A DNA stretch of 54,792 bases from an uncultured beta proteobacterium (GCA_903845455.1 CAIMXN010000304.1:1-54792); one strand, 5' to 3'; positions 17,303-26,484 are shown, numbered from the stretch's first letter. The notes: generated by a model from the sequence alone, not told the origin. Numbers and translations: made by a program.

Positions 17303-17776
17303 ATGCTGTCCTCATGGGGCTACGTAAGCTTAATCTGCTTGCTTTTAGTAGCCTCGTGGTTTGATTTTCGATCTAGAAAGATTCCCAACCAGTTAATCGT
17401 ATTGGGAATTCTGATCGGTATTTTAGTAAATGCCCTGGGCAATACCCCGGGGCGTTTTTCTTTCGGGCTGTATGGTTTTATACTCGGGTTTGGTTTGATG
17501 TTGATCCCGCACTTGTTTGGTTGGTTGGGTGCTGGAGACGTGAAATTGTTTGCTGTTGTTGGCCTATTTTTGGGTCCAGACAACACTCTAAATGCCGCTA
17601 TTTACACAGCAATGTGCGGGGGTGTTTTGGCTTTGCTTTATATTGCTAATATAAAGGTAACAAAAATTAGAGGTAATGGGGTTATTAGCCACTCGAATAA
17701 AACCTCATTACCCTATGGTGTTGCTATTTTTGGTGGAACTTTAATGGCTTTACTTTTCTCTGTTGGGAAAATTTGA
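17303..17776 (+). CDS. cpaA: Flp prepilin peptidase TadV/CpaA (A24 family)
   Basis: A 157-residue polytopic aspartic peptidase of the short A24 type without the N-methyltransferase domain. The two catalytic aspartates are visible in WFDFRSRKIPN (D21) and GAGDVKLF (about D78). It cleaves the Flp leader (and probably TadE-type pseudopilins) at the inner-membrane face. It starts 6 bp after the pilin stop, and the CpaB start follows by one base. The larger PilD-type enzyme at 28747 presumably serves the type IV pilus. Confidence 0.93.
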   Translation: MLSSWGYVSLICLLLVASWFDFRSRKIPNQLIVLGILIGILVNALGNTPGRFSFGLYGFILGFGLMLIPHLFGWLGAGDVKLFAVVGLFLGPDNTLNAAIYTAMCGGVLALLYIANIKVTKIRGNGVISHSNKTSLPYGVAIFGGTLMALLFSVGKI

Positions 17777-17777
17777 A

Positions 17778-18599
17778 ATGAATAAGAATCCGATGTTATT
17801 GGCCCTAGCTGGCGCTGCGCTAGTAGGCATTATTGCCGTAATTACAGCAGCCATTTGGTTGGGAAATAAGACCGAAGAAAAGCAGATTATTACAGTCATT
17901 CAATCGGCTGTCGATATTGAAGCTGGAACAAAGCTAGCGCCAGAGCAGTTAACGGCAATTCCGTTGCCACCAGGCTCCCAAATTCCACAGGGCGCGATCT
18001 TCAATATTGGCGCAATAGTAAATCGCCTCACCAAAGTCAGAATCGTTAAAGGTGAAAATGTTACCGAGACGATGTTAGTGCCGCTTGCGAGCAGCGAAGA
18101 TTTATCAAATGATATTCCGCTGGGTAAAAGAGCATTTACTATCGGCATTAATGAAATTTCTGGTGTTGGTGGATTTGCCTCTCCTGGCAACTATGTAGAT
18201 GTGATTGTGAACGTTAAGGATACGGCAGGTATGCCGGTTTCCAAAACGGTAGTGGAGCACGTCAAAGTCATGGCCGCAGCTCAGTCTCGTTCCCTCACTG
18301 ATTTAGCCCCTAAAGTTGGCACTACTGTTACCTTAGAGGTCACGCCTGAAGAAGCGCAAAAGTTAGATGTGGCACGTTCCTTAGGCACCCTTTCCCTAAC
18401 ATTGCGTAATCGTGCCGATAAGAAAAATTATGAAGGTGCGGCTGTAAGCAAAAATGATTTAGCACTCACACCAAACGTCTACAACGATACAGCCTCGATT
18501 GAAATTATCCGCGGCAACGTTAGCCCTGGATCAACTGGGTCAGATATCAGCGTTGTGGGCGGAACGGCAGCTTCAATTGGTGGATTAATTGGTCGATAA
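17778..18599 (+). CDS. cpaB: Flp pilus assembly protein CpaB/RcpC (SAF domain)
   Basis: About 273 residues: an N-terminal membrane anchor (about 7-30) then a periplasmic region containing a SAF-type domain (AVDIEAGTKLAPEQLT, then IPLGKRAFTIGINEISGVGGF). It ends in the RcpC/CpaB domain (GNYVDVIVN, TVTLEVTPEEAQKLDVARSLG). Family members connect to the Tad secretin and may bind peptidoglycan. I chose the ATG at 17778. A TTG at 17763 would overlap the peptidase gene and adds nothing useful. Confidence 0.92.
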   Translation: MNKNPMLLALAGAALVGIIAVITAAIWLGNKTEEKQIITVIQSAVDIEAGTKLAPEQLTAIPLPPGSQIPQGAIFNIGAIVNRLTKVRIVKGENVTETMLVPLASSEDLSNDIPLGKRAFTIGINEISGVGGFASPGNYVDVIVNVKDTAGMPVSKTVVEHVKVMAAAQSRSLTDLAPKVGTTVTLEVTPEEAQKLDVARSLGTLSLTLRNRADKKNYEGAAVSKNDLALTPNVYNDTASIEIIRGNVSPGSTGSDISVVGGTAASIGGLIGR

Positions 18600-18600
18600 T

Positions 18601-20031
18601 ATGAATATGAACTTAACCAAATTGAATTATTCGCTTAAGTATCTCAAAGATACAGGCGTTGCTTATTTAACAGTTTGTTTTATGGGGATGCAACTGGTTG
18701 CTTTTCCTTTGGCAGCGCAAGAAACGGGTTCTGCGACCAAAGAGGTTGTTACTACTTCTGGTGCGCCTTCAGGCGCTTCATCACGTGATGCCCTGAGCTT
18801 GGCCGTTGGAAAATCAAAAGCTTATAAGTTTAAGAATCCAGTGGTCCGAATTTCAGTTGGTAACCCTGCGGTGGCTGACGTCATGCTGGTGAACCCACGT
18901 GAAGTCTATTTTTTGGGTAAGAAATCTGGCTCAACTAATGTCACTTTATGGCATGCTAATAATCAAACAACCAACCTGGATCTGTTTGTTGGCGGGGATA
19001 CTGATTACATCATTGATCTACTCTCTGACTTATTGCCTACTGCTAAAACAATTAAAGCAACCGCTGCTGGTGAATCGATTGTGTTGAGTGGCAAAGTAGC
19101 TGATGCAGAGACAGTACAAAAGGCAATGACTATTACCGAGCACGCCACTGGCAAGAAAGTATTGAATATGCTTTCTACCAACGATTTGGAGCAGGTACTG
19201 CTTGAGGTCAAAGTTGCTGAAATCGACCGTTCCATTGCTGACGCTTTGGGTATTCAGGCTCAAGGAACCAATTTCTCATTTAATCCCTTGGGTGCTGCCG
19301 CTTTAGGTTTTAGTGCAACCGCATCTGCGAACGTGGGCGCTGGTGCTGGTTTTACGCAAACATGGTTTCAAGCCAATATGCAAAATGGTTTAGTCAAAAT
19401 TTTGGCTGAACCTAACATCATGGCGATCAGCGGACAGCAGGGCGAGTTTTTATCTGGAGGAACCGTCTATTTACCAGTACCTCAGTCAGGTGTGTCCGGT
19501 GCTGTTATTACACTCCAGGCCGTTCCTTATGGCGTGGGTGTGAAGTTCACTCCAACCGTCCTTGGCGACGGAAAGATCAATCTGAAGGTTGCACCTCAGG
19601 TCTCCCAAGTGAGCTCTACAGGCGTTACGGTGACGGCAGGTGGGCAGACTCAGGTGATTCCTCAAATTTTAAGCAGAAGTGCATCTACGACCGTCCAACT
19701 GTATGACGGACAAAGTTTCGCTATTGGCGGCTTAATTTCTAACAACGTCAATGAAGTGATTAGCGCGTTTCCATGGCTTGCTTCTTTACCAGTAATTGGG
19801 GTGTTATTTAGAAGTAGTTCCTTCCAGAACAATCGTAGCGAGTTAATGATTTTGGTAACACCCCATATTGTGAAACCAATGTCTGGCAAACCTGTATTGC
19901 CTACCGATTCTTATATTCAGCCTACCCAAGCAGAGTTCTTCTTGGGAGGTAAATTAGAGGGGGCAAAGCCTGTTGATACGCAGCCACCAACTTCTATTAC
20001 TCCAAGCGTAGGTTCTTCTGATGGTAAATAA
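18601..20031 (+). CDS. cpaC: Tad secretin CpaC/RcpA
   Basis: About 476 residues forming the outer-membrane channel of the Flp pilus. A signal peptide ends near AFPLAAQ. The pilus-secretin N-terminal domain (RISVGNPAVADVMLVNPREVYFLG, split: VGNPAVADV and VYFLGKKSG), a BON-like segment (about 140-200) and a secretin domain follow, with EVKVAEIDRS, FLSGG, VGVKFTPTV and ELMILVTPHIVKP. The ATG at 18601 gives a proper signal sequence. A TTG 12 bp upstream overlaps CpaB. The 3' end overlaps the next start by 11 bp. Confidence 0.94.
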   Translation: MNMNLTKLNYSLKYLKDTGVAYLTVCFMGMQLVAFPLAAQETGSATKEVVTTSGAPSGASSRDALSLAVGKSKAYKFKNPVVRISVGNPAVADVMLVNPREVYFLGKKSGSTNVTLWHANNQTTNLDLFVGGDTDYIIDLLSDLLPTAKTIKATAAGESIVLSGKVADAETVQKAMTITEHATGKKVLNMLSTNDLEQVLLEVKVAEIDRSIADALGIQAQGTNFSFNPLGAAALGFSATASANVGAGAGFTQTWFQANMQNGLVKILAEPNIMAISGQQGEFLSGGTVYLPVPQSGVSGAVITLQAVPYGVGVKFTPTVLGDGKINLKVAPQVSQVSSTGVTVTAGGQTQVIPQILSRSASTTVQLYDGQSFAIGGLISNNVNEVISAFPWLASLPVIGVLFRSSSFQNNRSELMILVTPHIVKPMSGKPVLPTDSYIQPTQAEFFLGGKLEGAKPVDTQPPTSITPSVGSSDGK

Positions 20032-20335
20032 CTCTTTGCTGATGTCTCGTGTTGCACGATTAGTGATTGCAATCATTCCTGCAATCTCACTTATGGCATG
20101 CCAAACTGATTGGCAAGATCCAAACGAAGCTGCAGCTGTTAAAGCAGCAATTCGTGCGCAATCCGTTTATCCAGACGGACGTCCTGATGTGCCCACTTAT
20201 TTAGGGGGAAGGGATGGGATTACTGCTCGCAGCTCAATTGAATCTTATCAACGCTCTTTTGCTCTACCAGCTGGCGGAGCGGGTGGTGCTCCTGCAGCCG
20301 GCGCTGCAGCACCCGCACCTACACCTACGCAGTAA
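20021..20335 (+). CDS. Small Tad-operon lipoprotein (possible CpaD-like)
   Basis: A 104-residue putative lipoprotein with a hydrophobic segment followed by LMAC (lipobox Cys at about 27). Then comes a short mature part and a Gly/Ala/Pro-rich tail (GGAPAAGAAAPAPTPTQ). Its position between secretin and CpaE is where cpaD usually lies, so it may be a reduced pilotin-like subunit. At 104 residues it is only about half the usual CpaD length and I see no CpaD signature. A second ATG at 20042 is possible. Confidence 0.6.
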   Translation: MVNNSLLMSRVARLVIAIIPAISLMACQTDWQDPNEAAAVKAAIRAQSVYPDGRPDVPTYLGGRDGITARSSIESYQRSFALPAGGAGGAPAAGAAAPAPTPTQ

Positions 20336-20378
20336 TTTATTGGAATAGTCATTGATTATTCTAGAAAAGTACTAAAAA

Positions 20379-21554
20379 ATGAAAATAGTAATAATTTCGA
20401 ATACAGAAGATGAGGCCTTGATCCTGCAGAAGGTGGTTGCCTCTTTTTTTGGTTCCGATCAGCTTCAGCATTTAGCCCGCATTGATGAATCATTGCATCT
20501 TGATCGCATCGATCTTCCTTCTACTGACATTATTATTGTCGACTCAGATGAAGTTCATGATGCTGATGTCCGTGCCATTTCAGGTATTGCACATGGCGAT
20601 ACACCGCATCCGCCTTCATTTATCTATTTAGCTACCACGACATCGCATGAAGAATTACTGCGTTTAATCCGTGGCGGTGTTTCTGATGTATTGCATCGTC
20701 CTATACAGCCAGCAGAAATTAGAGATGCGATTGACCGTATTCGCGCCAAGCGCTTGCATATTGGAAGAGCCTCTAAATGCAAGGTGCTTTCCTTTCTTTC
20801 TGGAAAGGGTGGCGCTGGTGCTACTTTCTTAGCTACCAATCTTGGTTACCTACTTGCTACAGAAGCCAATAAAAAGGTTTTGTATATTGATTTGCATATG
20901 CAGGGCGGAGATGCCCCTTTCTACTTGACCAATGCTGTTGCAACCACCACGATTGCAGACATTGTGAAGAGTTCCGAGCTGGACTCTATGATGATCGCTG
21001 CTGCAACGATTCCGATTGAGTCGAATTATTCATTGTTGCCATCCCCTGATAGCCCTGAAAAAGCGGCAGGCTTGACTGCAAATAATATTGATAATTTAAT
21101 TAGCGTTGCCATTCAAGATTACGATTTCATTATTATTGATTTGCCACATATACTTGATGCATTAACTATCAAGGCTTTAGATCGATCTGATCTGATTTTC
21201 GTGGTGACTCAGCCGATCATGACTTATCTTCGTGCTGTAGCTCACATGCTCCATCTGTTTACTCGTCTCGAGTACGAGCCAAGCAAAGTGCGTATGGTTC
21301 TCAATCGAATGGACAAGGTGGGTATGTTATCGGTTGCCCGTGTTGAAGATTCTATTCAGAAGAAAATTAGTTTGACGGTGCCTAATGACTTTACGAATGC
21401 AGTAGAGGCCGTAAATATTGGTGTGTCAGTCATTAAAAGTGCACCAAAAAGTCCTATTTCTGCAGCCTTACGTGGCATTCTCAGCGAATTAGTGGGTGAG
21501 GGGGCTATTGAGGAGCCGGCGCAAAAGACATTTTTTCAAAAAATTCTTGGTTAG
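20379..21554 (+). CDS. cpaE: Tad localisation ATPase CpaE/TadZ
   Basis: A 391-residue cytosolic protein. Residues 1-125 form an atypical receiver-like domain (IIIVDSDEV; LIRGGVSDVLHRPIQPAEI). A MinD/ParA-type ATPase follows, with the deviant Walker A SGKGGAGATF (141-150), a Walker A' region KVLYIDLHMQGG and Walker B DFIIIDLPH. Family members position the Tad machine at the cell pole or membrane site. It lies 16 bp before cpaF. Confidence 0.93.
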   Translation: MKIVIISNTEDEALILQKVVASFFGSDQLQHLARIDESLHLDRIDLPSTDIIIVDSDEVHDADVRAISGIAHGDTPHPPSFIYLATTTSHEELLRLIRGGVSDVLHRPIQPAEIRDAIDRIRAKRLHIGRASKCKVLSFLSGKGGAGATFLATNLGYLLATEANKKVLYIDLHMQGGDAPFYLTNAVATTTIADIVKSSELDSMMIAAATIPIESNYSLLPSPDSPEKAAGLTANNIDNLISVAIQDYDFIIIDLPHILDALTIKALDRSDLIFVVTQPIMTYLRAVAHMLHLFTRLEYEPSKVRMVLNRMDKVGMLSVARVEDSIQKKISLTVPNDFTNAVEAVNIGVSVIKSAPKSPISAALRGILSELVGEGAIEEPAQKTFFQKILG

Positions 21555-21570
21555 TAAAAGGTAAAACGCC

Positions 21571-22908
21571 ATGTCACTCAGAGAAGTCTACACAGAGGGC
21601 GCACTTTCATCGGTTGAATATAAGGCCGATAAAAATACCAAGAAATCAGCTGCTGAGGCTATCAGTGTAAAAAGTCTTGTGCACAGCAAACTGCTGGAGC
21701 AAATGGATTTAGCGCTGATGGAGAAGCTCTCAGGAAATGAGCTCAAATCCCATCTCAAAATGGGCGTTGAGAAAATCGTTCATGAAGACAGCATGCTGAT
21801 CAACGAATATGATTTAGCTAGATTAGTTTCTGAAATTCAAAATGAAGTCATTGGTTTAGGTCCCCTGGAGCCTCTCATGGCTGACCCTACTGTCTCTGAT
21901 ATCTTAATAAACAATGCGAAGAGTGTTTATGTTGAAAGACGCGGCCGTCTAGAGAGAACCAATACTGTTTTTGATAGCGATGATCATTTGCTCAAGATCA
22001 TTGAAAAGATTGTGACTAGAGTGGGTCGTCGTATTGATGAATCCAGCCCCTTAGTCGATGCGCGCTTACCCGATGGCTCGCGTGTGAATGCCATTATTCC
22101 TCCCTTGGCACTTGACGGCCCTTCGATGTCTATTCGTCGCTTCTCAGAGATTCCGTTTGGAATGTCTGATTTGGTCAGAAATGGTTCTCTCACCGAGCAA
22201 ATGGCGATATTCCTTGCGGGTGTTGTGAAGGCAAAAACTAACCTTATTATTTCTGGTGGTACGGGTAGCGGTAAAACGACCTTGCTTAATATTTTGTCAG
22301 GATTTATTCCTGATCACGAACGCATTATTACCATTGAAGATGCTGCGGAATTACGCTTACAACAGCCTCACGTTGTCAGGTTGGAAACCCGTCCCGCCAA
22401 CATCGAAGGTAAAGGCGAGATTGATCAACGTATTTTGGTCAAAAATAGCTTGCGGATGCGGCCTGACAGGGTGGTCATTGGTGAGATTCGTGGCATTGAA
22501 GTTCTTGATATGTTGCAGGCGATGAACACTGGGCATGAAGGCTCTATGAGTACCTGCCACGCGAATACCGCGCGTGATGCTTTGGTGCGCTTGGAGAATA
22601 TGGTGGGTATGGCTGGATTGCAGGTGGTGCAAAAATCACTACGACAGCAAATTGCTTCTGCTATTTCGATTGTTGTGCAGGCATCACGATTAAGTGATGG
22701 TAAGCGCAAAATTATGAGTATTAGTGAAGTGATTGGCATGGAAGGTGATGTCATCACGATGCAAGATATTTTCGCATTCAAACAAACTGGTGTTGGGATG
22801 GATGGCGCCGTATTAGGCGTGATGGCGCCAACTGGAATCAGGCCACGCATTGCTGACAAGTTAAGCGCCCACGGCGTTAATTTGCCAGATAAAATTTTTG
22901 AGCCCTGA
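21571..22908 (+). CDS. cpaF: Tad secretion ATPase CpaF/TadA
   Basis: A 445-residue hexameric motor that powers Flp assembly. The N-terminal three-helix region is followed by the family motif LGPLEPLMADPTVSDILIN (shortened: GLGPLEPLM, SDILIN), Walker A SGGTGSGKTT (about 228), Asp box TIEDAAELRL, Walker B RMRPDRVVIGEIRG and His box MNTGHEGSMSTCHANT (key residues GHEGS, HAN). It is very well conserved with no broken motif. The ribosome site AAAGG precedes the ATG. Confidence 0.96.
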   Translation: MSLREVYTEGALSSVEYKADKNTKKSAAEAISVKSLVHSKLLEQMDLALMEKLSGNELKSHLKMGVEKIVHEDSMLINEYDLARLVSEIQNEVIGLGPLEPLMADPTVSDILINNAKSVYVERRGRLERTNTVFDSDDHLLKIIEKIVTRVGRRIDESSPLVDARLPDGSRVNAIIPPLALDGPSMSIRRFSEIPFGMSDLVRNGSLTEQMAIFLAGVVKAKTNLIISGGTGSGKTTLLNILSGFIPDHERIITIEDAAELRLQQPHVVRLETRPANIEGKGEIDQRILVKNSLRMRPDRVVIGEIRGIEVLDMLQAMNTGHEGSMSTCHANTARDALVRLENMVGMAGLQVVQKSLRQQIASAISIVVQASRLSDGKRKIMSISEVIGMEGDVITMQDIFAFKQTGVGMDGAVLGVMAPTGIRPRIADKLSAHGVNLPDKIFEP

Positions 22909-22918
22909 TTAGCACGCT

Positions 22919-23896
22919 ATGAATTATTTGATTTACATTGCCTTCTTTCTGGGCGCCATGGCCTTTTCTGTATTAGGATGGTTTGGCGTGAGATGGTGGA
23001 TCAATAACTATGGTCCCCGTAGTAGCCTCCTAAATGAGCGCATCCAGCTCCTTTCACAAAAGAATCAAAGCATTGCTAGAGCTAATCCTATTTTTAAGGA
23101 AACGCTGTTTAGCGAAAATCCAGTAATACATGATTTATTAGATCGCTTCAAATTAAGTCATGCTCTAAATGACCTCATCATTAAAGCTGGAAGTGAGTTT
23201 TCAGTCCATGAGTTCTTAATGTGGAAAGTCGGCATCATTTCGATTTCATTTATTGGTCTCTGGATATTTTTAGGTTCGCCCGTTTCAGCTTTTTGGGGTG
23301 CCTTGCTCTTTGGCGTAGCCCCGATTATTTGGCTGATGTCAGAGAACCGCAAACGTAAAGTGATTCTAGAAAAGCAGTTGCCTGACGTCCTAGAATCTAT
23401 GTCACGCTCACTCAGTGCTGGACATTCCTTTGGTAGCTCGTTGCAAAATGCGGCGGCACAAGCTCCCGAGCCCATTTCATCTGAATTTAAAGTCTGCTTT
23501 GATCAATTAAATGTAGGCATGCCAATTAGAGGCGTGATGGCGGGTTTAGTTAAACGTATTGATACCTCTGATATCCGATTTTTTGCGATTGCAGTGGTGC
23601 TTAATCGTGAAGTAGGGGGCAATTTAGCCGAGCTTTTATCTGATGTTGCTGCCTTAATTCGTGGCCGCTTAACAACGCGTCTATTGATTAATACCTTGAC
23701 AGCAGAAGGGCGCTCAACTGCAAAGTTTTTGGGAATATTGCCGCTGGTTGCCGTAGTATTGTTGAAGGTAATTGATCCAAGCTATTTTGATGTCATTTTA
23801 AAGAGTCCTGGTGGCATGAGGCTTTTTGGGTTTACTGCTGCATGGGCTATCCTTGGTGTTATTTGGATGCGAAAAATCTCGAATGTCCGTTTATAA
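22919..23896 (+). CDS. tadB: Tad inner-membrane platform protein TadB
   Basis: A 325-residue T2SSF-domain protein: an N-terminal helix, a pair of helices at about 100-140, a cytosolic helical domain with LPDVLESMSRSLSAGHSFGSSL (key piece LSAGHSF, then EFKVCFDQLNVGMPI and VVLNREVGGNLAELL), and C-terminal helices. It forms the assembly platform with TadC, driven by CpaF. The gene is tightly spaced between cpaF and tadC. Confidence 0.93.
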   Translation: MNYLIYIAFFLGAMAFSVLGWFGVRWWINNYGPRSSLLNERIQLLSQKNQSIARANPIFKETLFSENPVIHDLLDRFKLSHALNDLIIKAGSEFSVHEFLMWKVGIISISFIGLWIFLGSPVSAFWGALLFGVAPIIWLMSENRKRKVILEKQLPDVLESMSRSLSAGHSFGSSLQNAAAQAPEPISSEFKVCFDQLNVGMPIRGVMAGLVKRIDTSDIRFFAIAVVLNREVGGNLAELLSDVAALIRGRLTTRLLINTLTAEGRSTAKFLGILPLVAVVLLKVIDPSYFDVILKSPGGMRLFGFTAAWAILGVIWMRKISNVRL

Positions 23897-23908
23897 AGGT
23901 AGCCAGCG

Positions 23909-24835
23909 ATGACGATCATTTATCAATCCTTAGCGCTATTAGCAATTTTTATTTTTGCTTTTATGCTTACTTTCATTTTGATCACTTTTTTCGCCAATCA
24001 AAAGCAAGTAAAAACGCGACTTTCAAAAGTGCAGGTCAATTCTAGTCAAAGACGAAAAAAAGAACATCCCTTTGTGATCATGTTCCAACAATTACTTGAA
24101 AAATTGACTGAGTTTTCTTCGCCCACTAAACAGCATCAGCAAGAGGGTTACAAAAAGAAGTTTGTTACCGCTGGAATTAAAAGTCCTGTATGGACAACTC
24201 GATTCTTTGGCCTAAAAACCTTCTTTACCTTTATTGTCCCTGTTCTCTATGTATTGTTCGCCGCACTCTTTATGAAAGATGTATCTGGATCTGACATGTT
24301 GATCGTGGCTCTTACATTAGCGGTGGCTGGCTACTACTTGCCTAACGCCTACTTAAATTCAAAAGTCAAAAATAGAAAACAAGAAATCTTTGACGCATTT
24401 CCAGATCTACTTGATTTAATTCGAGTTTGCGTCTCTGCTGGCATGGGTTTAGATTCTGCGATGCATCGAGTGAGTAATGAAATCAAGGTATCTAGCGTTG
24501 CTACAGCTGAAGAGTTAAACCACCTGAACTTAGAGTTGCGAGCTGGTGCATCACGTGCTTCAGCCTTGCAGAACTTTGCGATTCGTTGCGATTTGGATGA
24601 AGTCAAAGCCTTTGTATCCATGATTATTCAGGCTGAGAGACACGGAACTAGCGTAAGTTCTGCGCTGGTGATTTTCTCCGAAGACTTGCGTGCTAAGCGC
24701 AAACTCTATGCCCAAGAAGTGGCCGCAAATATCCCCGTCAAACTTTCACTGCCAATTATGGTTTGTATTTTCCCGGCGATATTCGTGGTGATGCTTGCGC
24801 CTCCATTAAGCTCCGTAGTAGGCGTAATAAAATAA
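23909..24835 (+). CDS. tadC: Tad inner-membrane platform protein TadC
   Basis: A 308-residue paralogue of TadB with a T2SSF domain: FPDLLDLIRVCVSAGMGLDSAM, then ELNHLNLELRAGASR and VSMIIQAERHGTSVSSAL. Membrane helices lie at about 8-28, 105-150 and 280-305. It should pair with TadB as the second platform subunit. It starts 12 bp after tadB and ends 3 bp before tadE. Confidence 0.93.
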   Translation: MTIIYQSLALLAIFIFAFMLTFILITFFANQKQVKTRLSKVQVNSSQRRKKEHPFVIMFQQLLEKLTEFSSPTKQHQQEGYKKKFVTAGIKSPVWTTRFFGLKTFFTFIVPVLYVLFAALFMKDVSGSDMLIVALTLAVAGYYLPNAYLNSKVKNRKQEIFDAFPDLLDLIRVCVSAGMGLDSAMHRVSNEIKVSSVATAEELNHLNLELRAGASRASALQNFAIRCDLDEVKAFVSMIIQAERHGTSVSSALVIFSEDLRAKRKLYAQEVAANIPVKLSLPIMVCIFPAIFVVMLAPPLSSVVGVIK

Positions 24836-24838
24836 AAC

Positions 24839-25426
24839 ATGACCCTAAATTCTTTTTCTGAAAAGTTAAAGCTATTTTCACAAGCTAAAGTTCGCTTGCT
24901 TTGTGAAAAAGCAACTGTTGCAATTGAAACGGCTTTGCTTCTACCGGTTTTATTGCTGATGGTTTTTGGTGGCATTCAGATGACTTGTATGTACTACGAC
25001 TACATGCTGATTAGCAGTGCTGCAACTGAGGCGGCGAGACAGGGAATGCTAAGTTCTACAACCCCGATGACGGCTGCGACCATGGGATCTGTGGCCAGTA
25101 GTTATTTAACCAATTCCCCTCTGATTACCTTTGGCGGTACGGCCACCACTGCTTGGACTTCAACCGTCTATTTGTGTAAAGCAACCACAACCACAACAAC
25201 ATTTAGTGTTGTAGATGCTAGTACTAACTGCACCACAGGGCAAAATGCAAAGCTCGGCACATCAACCTTGGCATGCCCTGCAAGTAACGATGCGAACAGG
25301 CTCACCAACTACCCCAATGGAGCATTATTAAAGGTAAATGTAAGCTACCTTTTCTTGGGTTTCTGGAAGAATATACCGGGATCTACCAATCAGCTTTCTT
25401 ACACCGCACAATTTATGTGTGAGTAG
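24839..25426 (+). CDS. tadE: TadE-like pseudopilin/minor pilin
   Basis: A 195-residue protein with a cytosolic N-terminus (about 1-32) and the TadE motif KATVAIETALLLPVLLLMVFGG, with its conserved Glu in the membrane helix. SSAATEAARQGML follows, typical of TadE/TadG-like proteins. The C-terminal part is Thr-rich and has four cysteines (YLCKA, TNCTT, LACPAS, FMCE). It is the last gene of the Tad operon. No separate TadF was found, and the TadG-like protein is encoded at 9774. Confidence 0.88.
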   Translation: MTLNSFSEKLKLFSQAKVRLLCEKATVAIETALLLPVLLLMVFGGIQMTCMYYDYMLISSAATEAARQGMLSSTTPMTAATMGSVASSYLTNSPLITFGGTATTAWTSTVYLCKATTTTTTFSVVDASTNCTTGQNAKLGTSTLACPASNDANRLTNYPNGALLKVNVSYLFLGFWKNIPGSTNQLSYTAQFMCE

Positions 25427-25438
25427 CTTGCCTGAAGT

Positions 25439-25756
25439 TTAGAAGGCTCCCAGCAGATCTGAGCTAATAATTTTCACTGCTACCCCTAGCTTGCCATCCT
25501 TGTGTTGTACCCGTACGATTTCACCTTGGCATTGCACTTGCATTTTGCCACCCGGCGTTTCAAGATCAATCACAAAGCTGACATTTGAACCTAGGCTGTG
25601 ATCATCATCCATTTCAAAGTAAGCACCAGTGGCACTGATATTTTGAATGGATCCTTTGGTGTTGCCGATAGAGAGAGGGAGTTTAGTCTGAAAACGTTCT
25701 GCACGTTTTCGGGTTGGTGATGAGGCGCTAATCTTTTTAGGATTTACGCTGGTCAT
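25439..25756 (-). CDS. Single-domain PilZ protein with altered first Arg motif
   Basis: A 105-residue PilZ protein. NISATG matches (D/N)xSxxG, but the expected RxxxR reads KRAER (K17 to R21, with R16 adjacent), so the first Arg is replaced by Lys. The rest (DLETPGGKMQVQCQGEIVRV, shortened: DLETPGG, GEIVRV) is close to the PilZ proteins at 9427 and 26668. It is convergent with tadE (12-bp gap) and follows the response regulator on the minus strand by only 14 bp, so the two are likely co-transcribed. c-di-GMP affinity may be reduced. Confidence 0.88.
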   Translation of the reverse strand: MTSVNPKKISASSPTRKRAERFQTKLPLSIGNTKGSIQNISATGAYFEMDDDHSLGSNVSFVIDLETPGGKMQVQCQGEIVRVQHKDGKLGVAVKIISSDLLGAF

Positions 25757-25770
25757 TAAGTTGAGGCGAT

Positions 25771-26484
25771 CTATTTAAGATACTTACTTGCAAAGACATA
25801 AAACTCCAGTCGGTTCTTTACGTTTAGTTTTTGATATACCGATGATAAATGATTTCTTAAAGTATGTTCACTAATATGCAATAGTCCAGAAATCGATTTC
25901 AGGGTTAACTCGCTATTAGCATGCAAGATCCTGGCAACCTTGGATTCCTTAGCAGTTAGCGATTTAAGTTTGATTTCTTCTGGGCTCATTTCTTTAGCGC
26001 TATTTTGAGCTATTTGCAATAGGATGCGTGAGGTCGCTTCCCGATTGACCCACAGTTCACCTTCATAAATCTTTTCGGCTGCCTTTAACAGGATCTCAGG
26101 CGTTTCTGATTTTTTAAGAACACCTCGGGCTCCTCTGACGATCGCTTGATCGTGAGCATCAAGGCTATTGAGGGAGGTGAGCACTAGTACCTTGCCACTA
26201 AAATTTTTGAGGAGTGTTGGGATCAGATCAAAGCCATCTTCGCCCTCTAAGTCTGGTTCTAATAAGACGAGATCAGGGTTGTGAGTGCTGACAGCCTGTA
26301 AGGCTTCTTTTGCATTAGTAGCAATGTCGCAAACTGTAAACTTCTTACTTTTTTCCAATAGCAACTTCAACCCAGAGGCCACTAGGCGATGACTATCCAC
26401 CAGCAATACCTTAATAGTATTTACTTGGACAGACTTCACGACCTTTTCAGAGGCAATCGCTTGCGTATTGGTAACCATCAACAT
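25771..26484 (-). CDS. NarL/LuxR-type response regulator with Glu at the phospho-acceptor site
   Basis: A 237-residue regulator: receiver domain (about 24-145, VLLVDSHRLVASGLKLLL; Thr of VLTS; Lys of GVLKKSE) and a C-terminal LuxR helix-turn-helix (about 165-235, LTAKESKVARIL, ISEHTLRNHLSSVYQKL). The segment normally reading PDxxLMDLxMPGxDG reads PDLVLLEPDLEGEDG, so the phospho-acceptor Asp is Glu (E76). The acidic pair is DS instead of DD. It may be locked in an active-like state or controlled without phosphorylation. No histidine kinase is nearby. ATG at 26484 or 26478. Confidence 0.9.
   Translation of the reverse strand: MLMVTNTQAIASEKVVKSVQVNTIKVLLVDSHRLVASGLKLLLEKSKKFTVCDIATNAKEALQAVSTHNPDLVLLEPDLEGEDGFDLIPTLLKNFSGKVLVLTSLNSLDAHDQAIVRGARGVLKKSETPEILLKAAEKIYEGELWVNREATSRILLQIAQNSAKEMSPEEIKLKSLTAKESKVARILHANSELTLKSISGLLHISEHTLRNHLSSVYQKLNVKNRLEFYVFASKYLK

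Noticed and set aside
22425..22859. 144-codon minus-strand open frame inside cpaF
   Set aside because: It mirrors the highly conserved cpaF coding sequence and encodes no plausible protein family.
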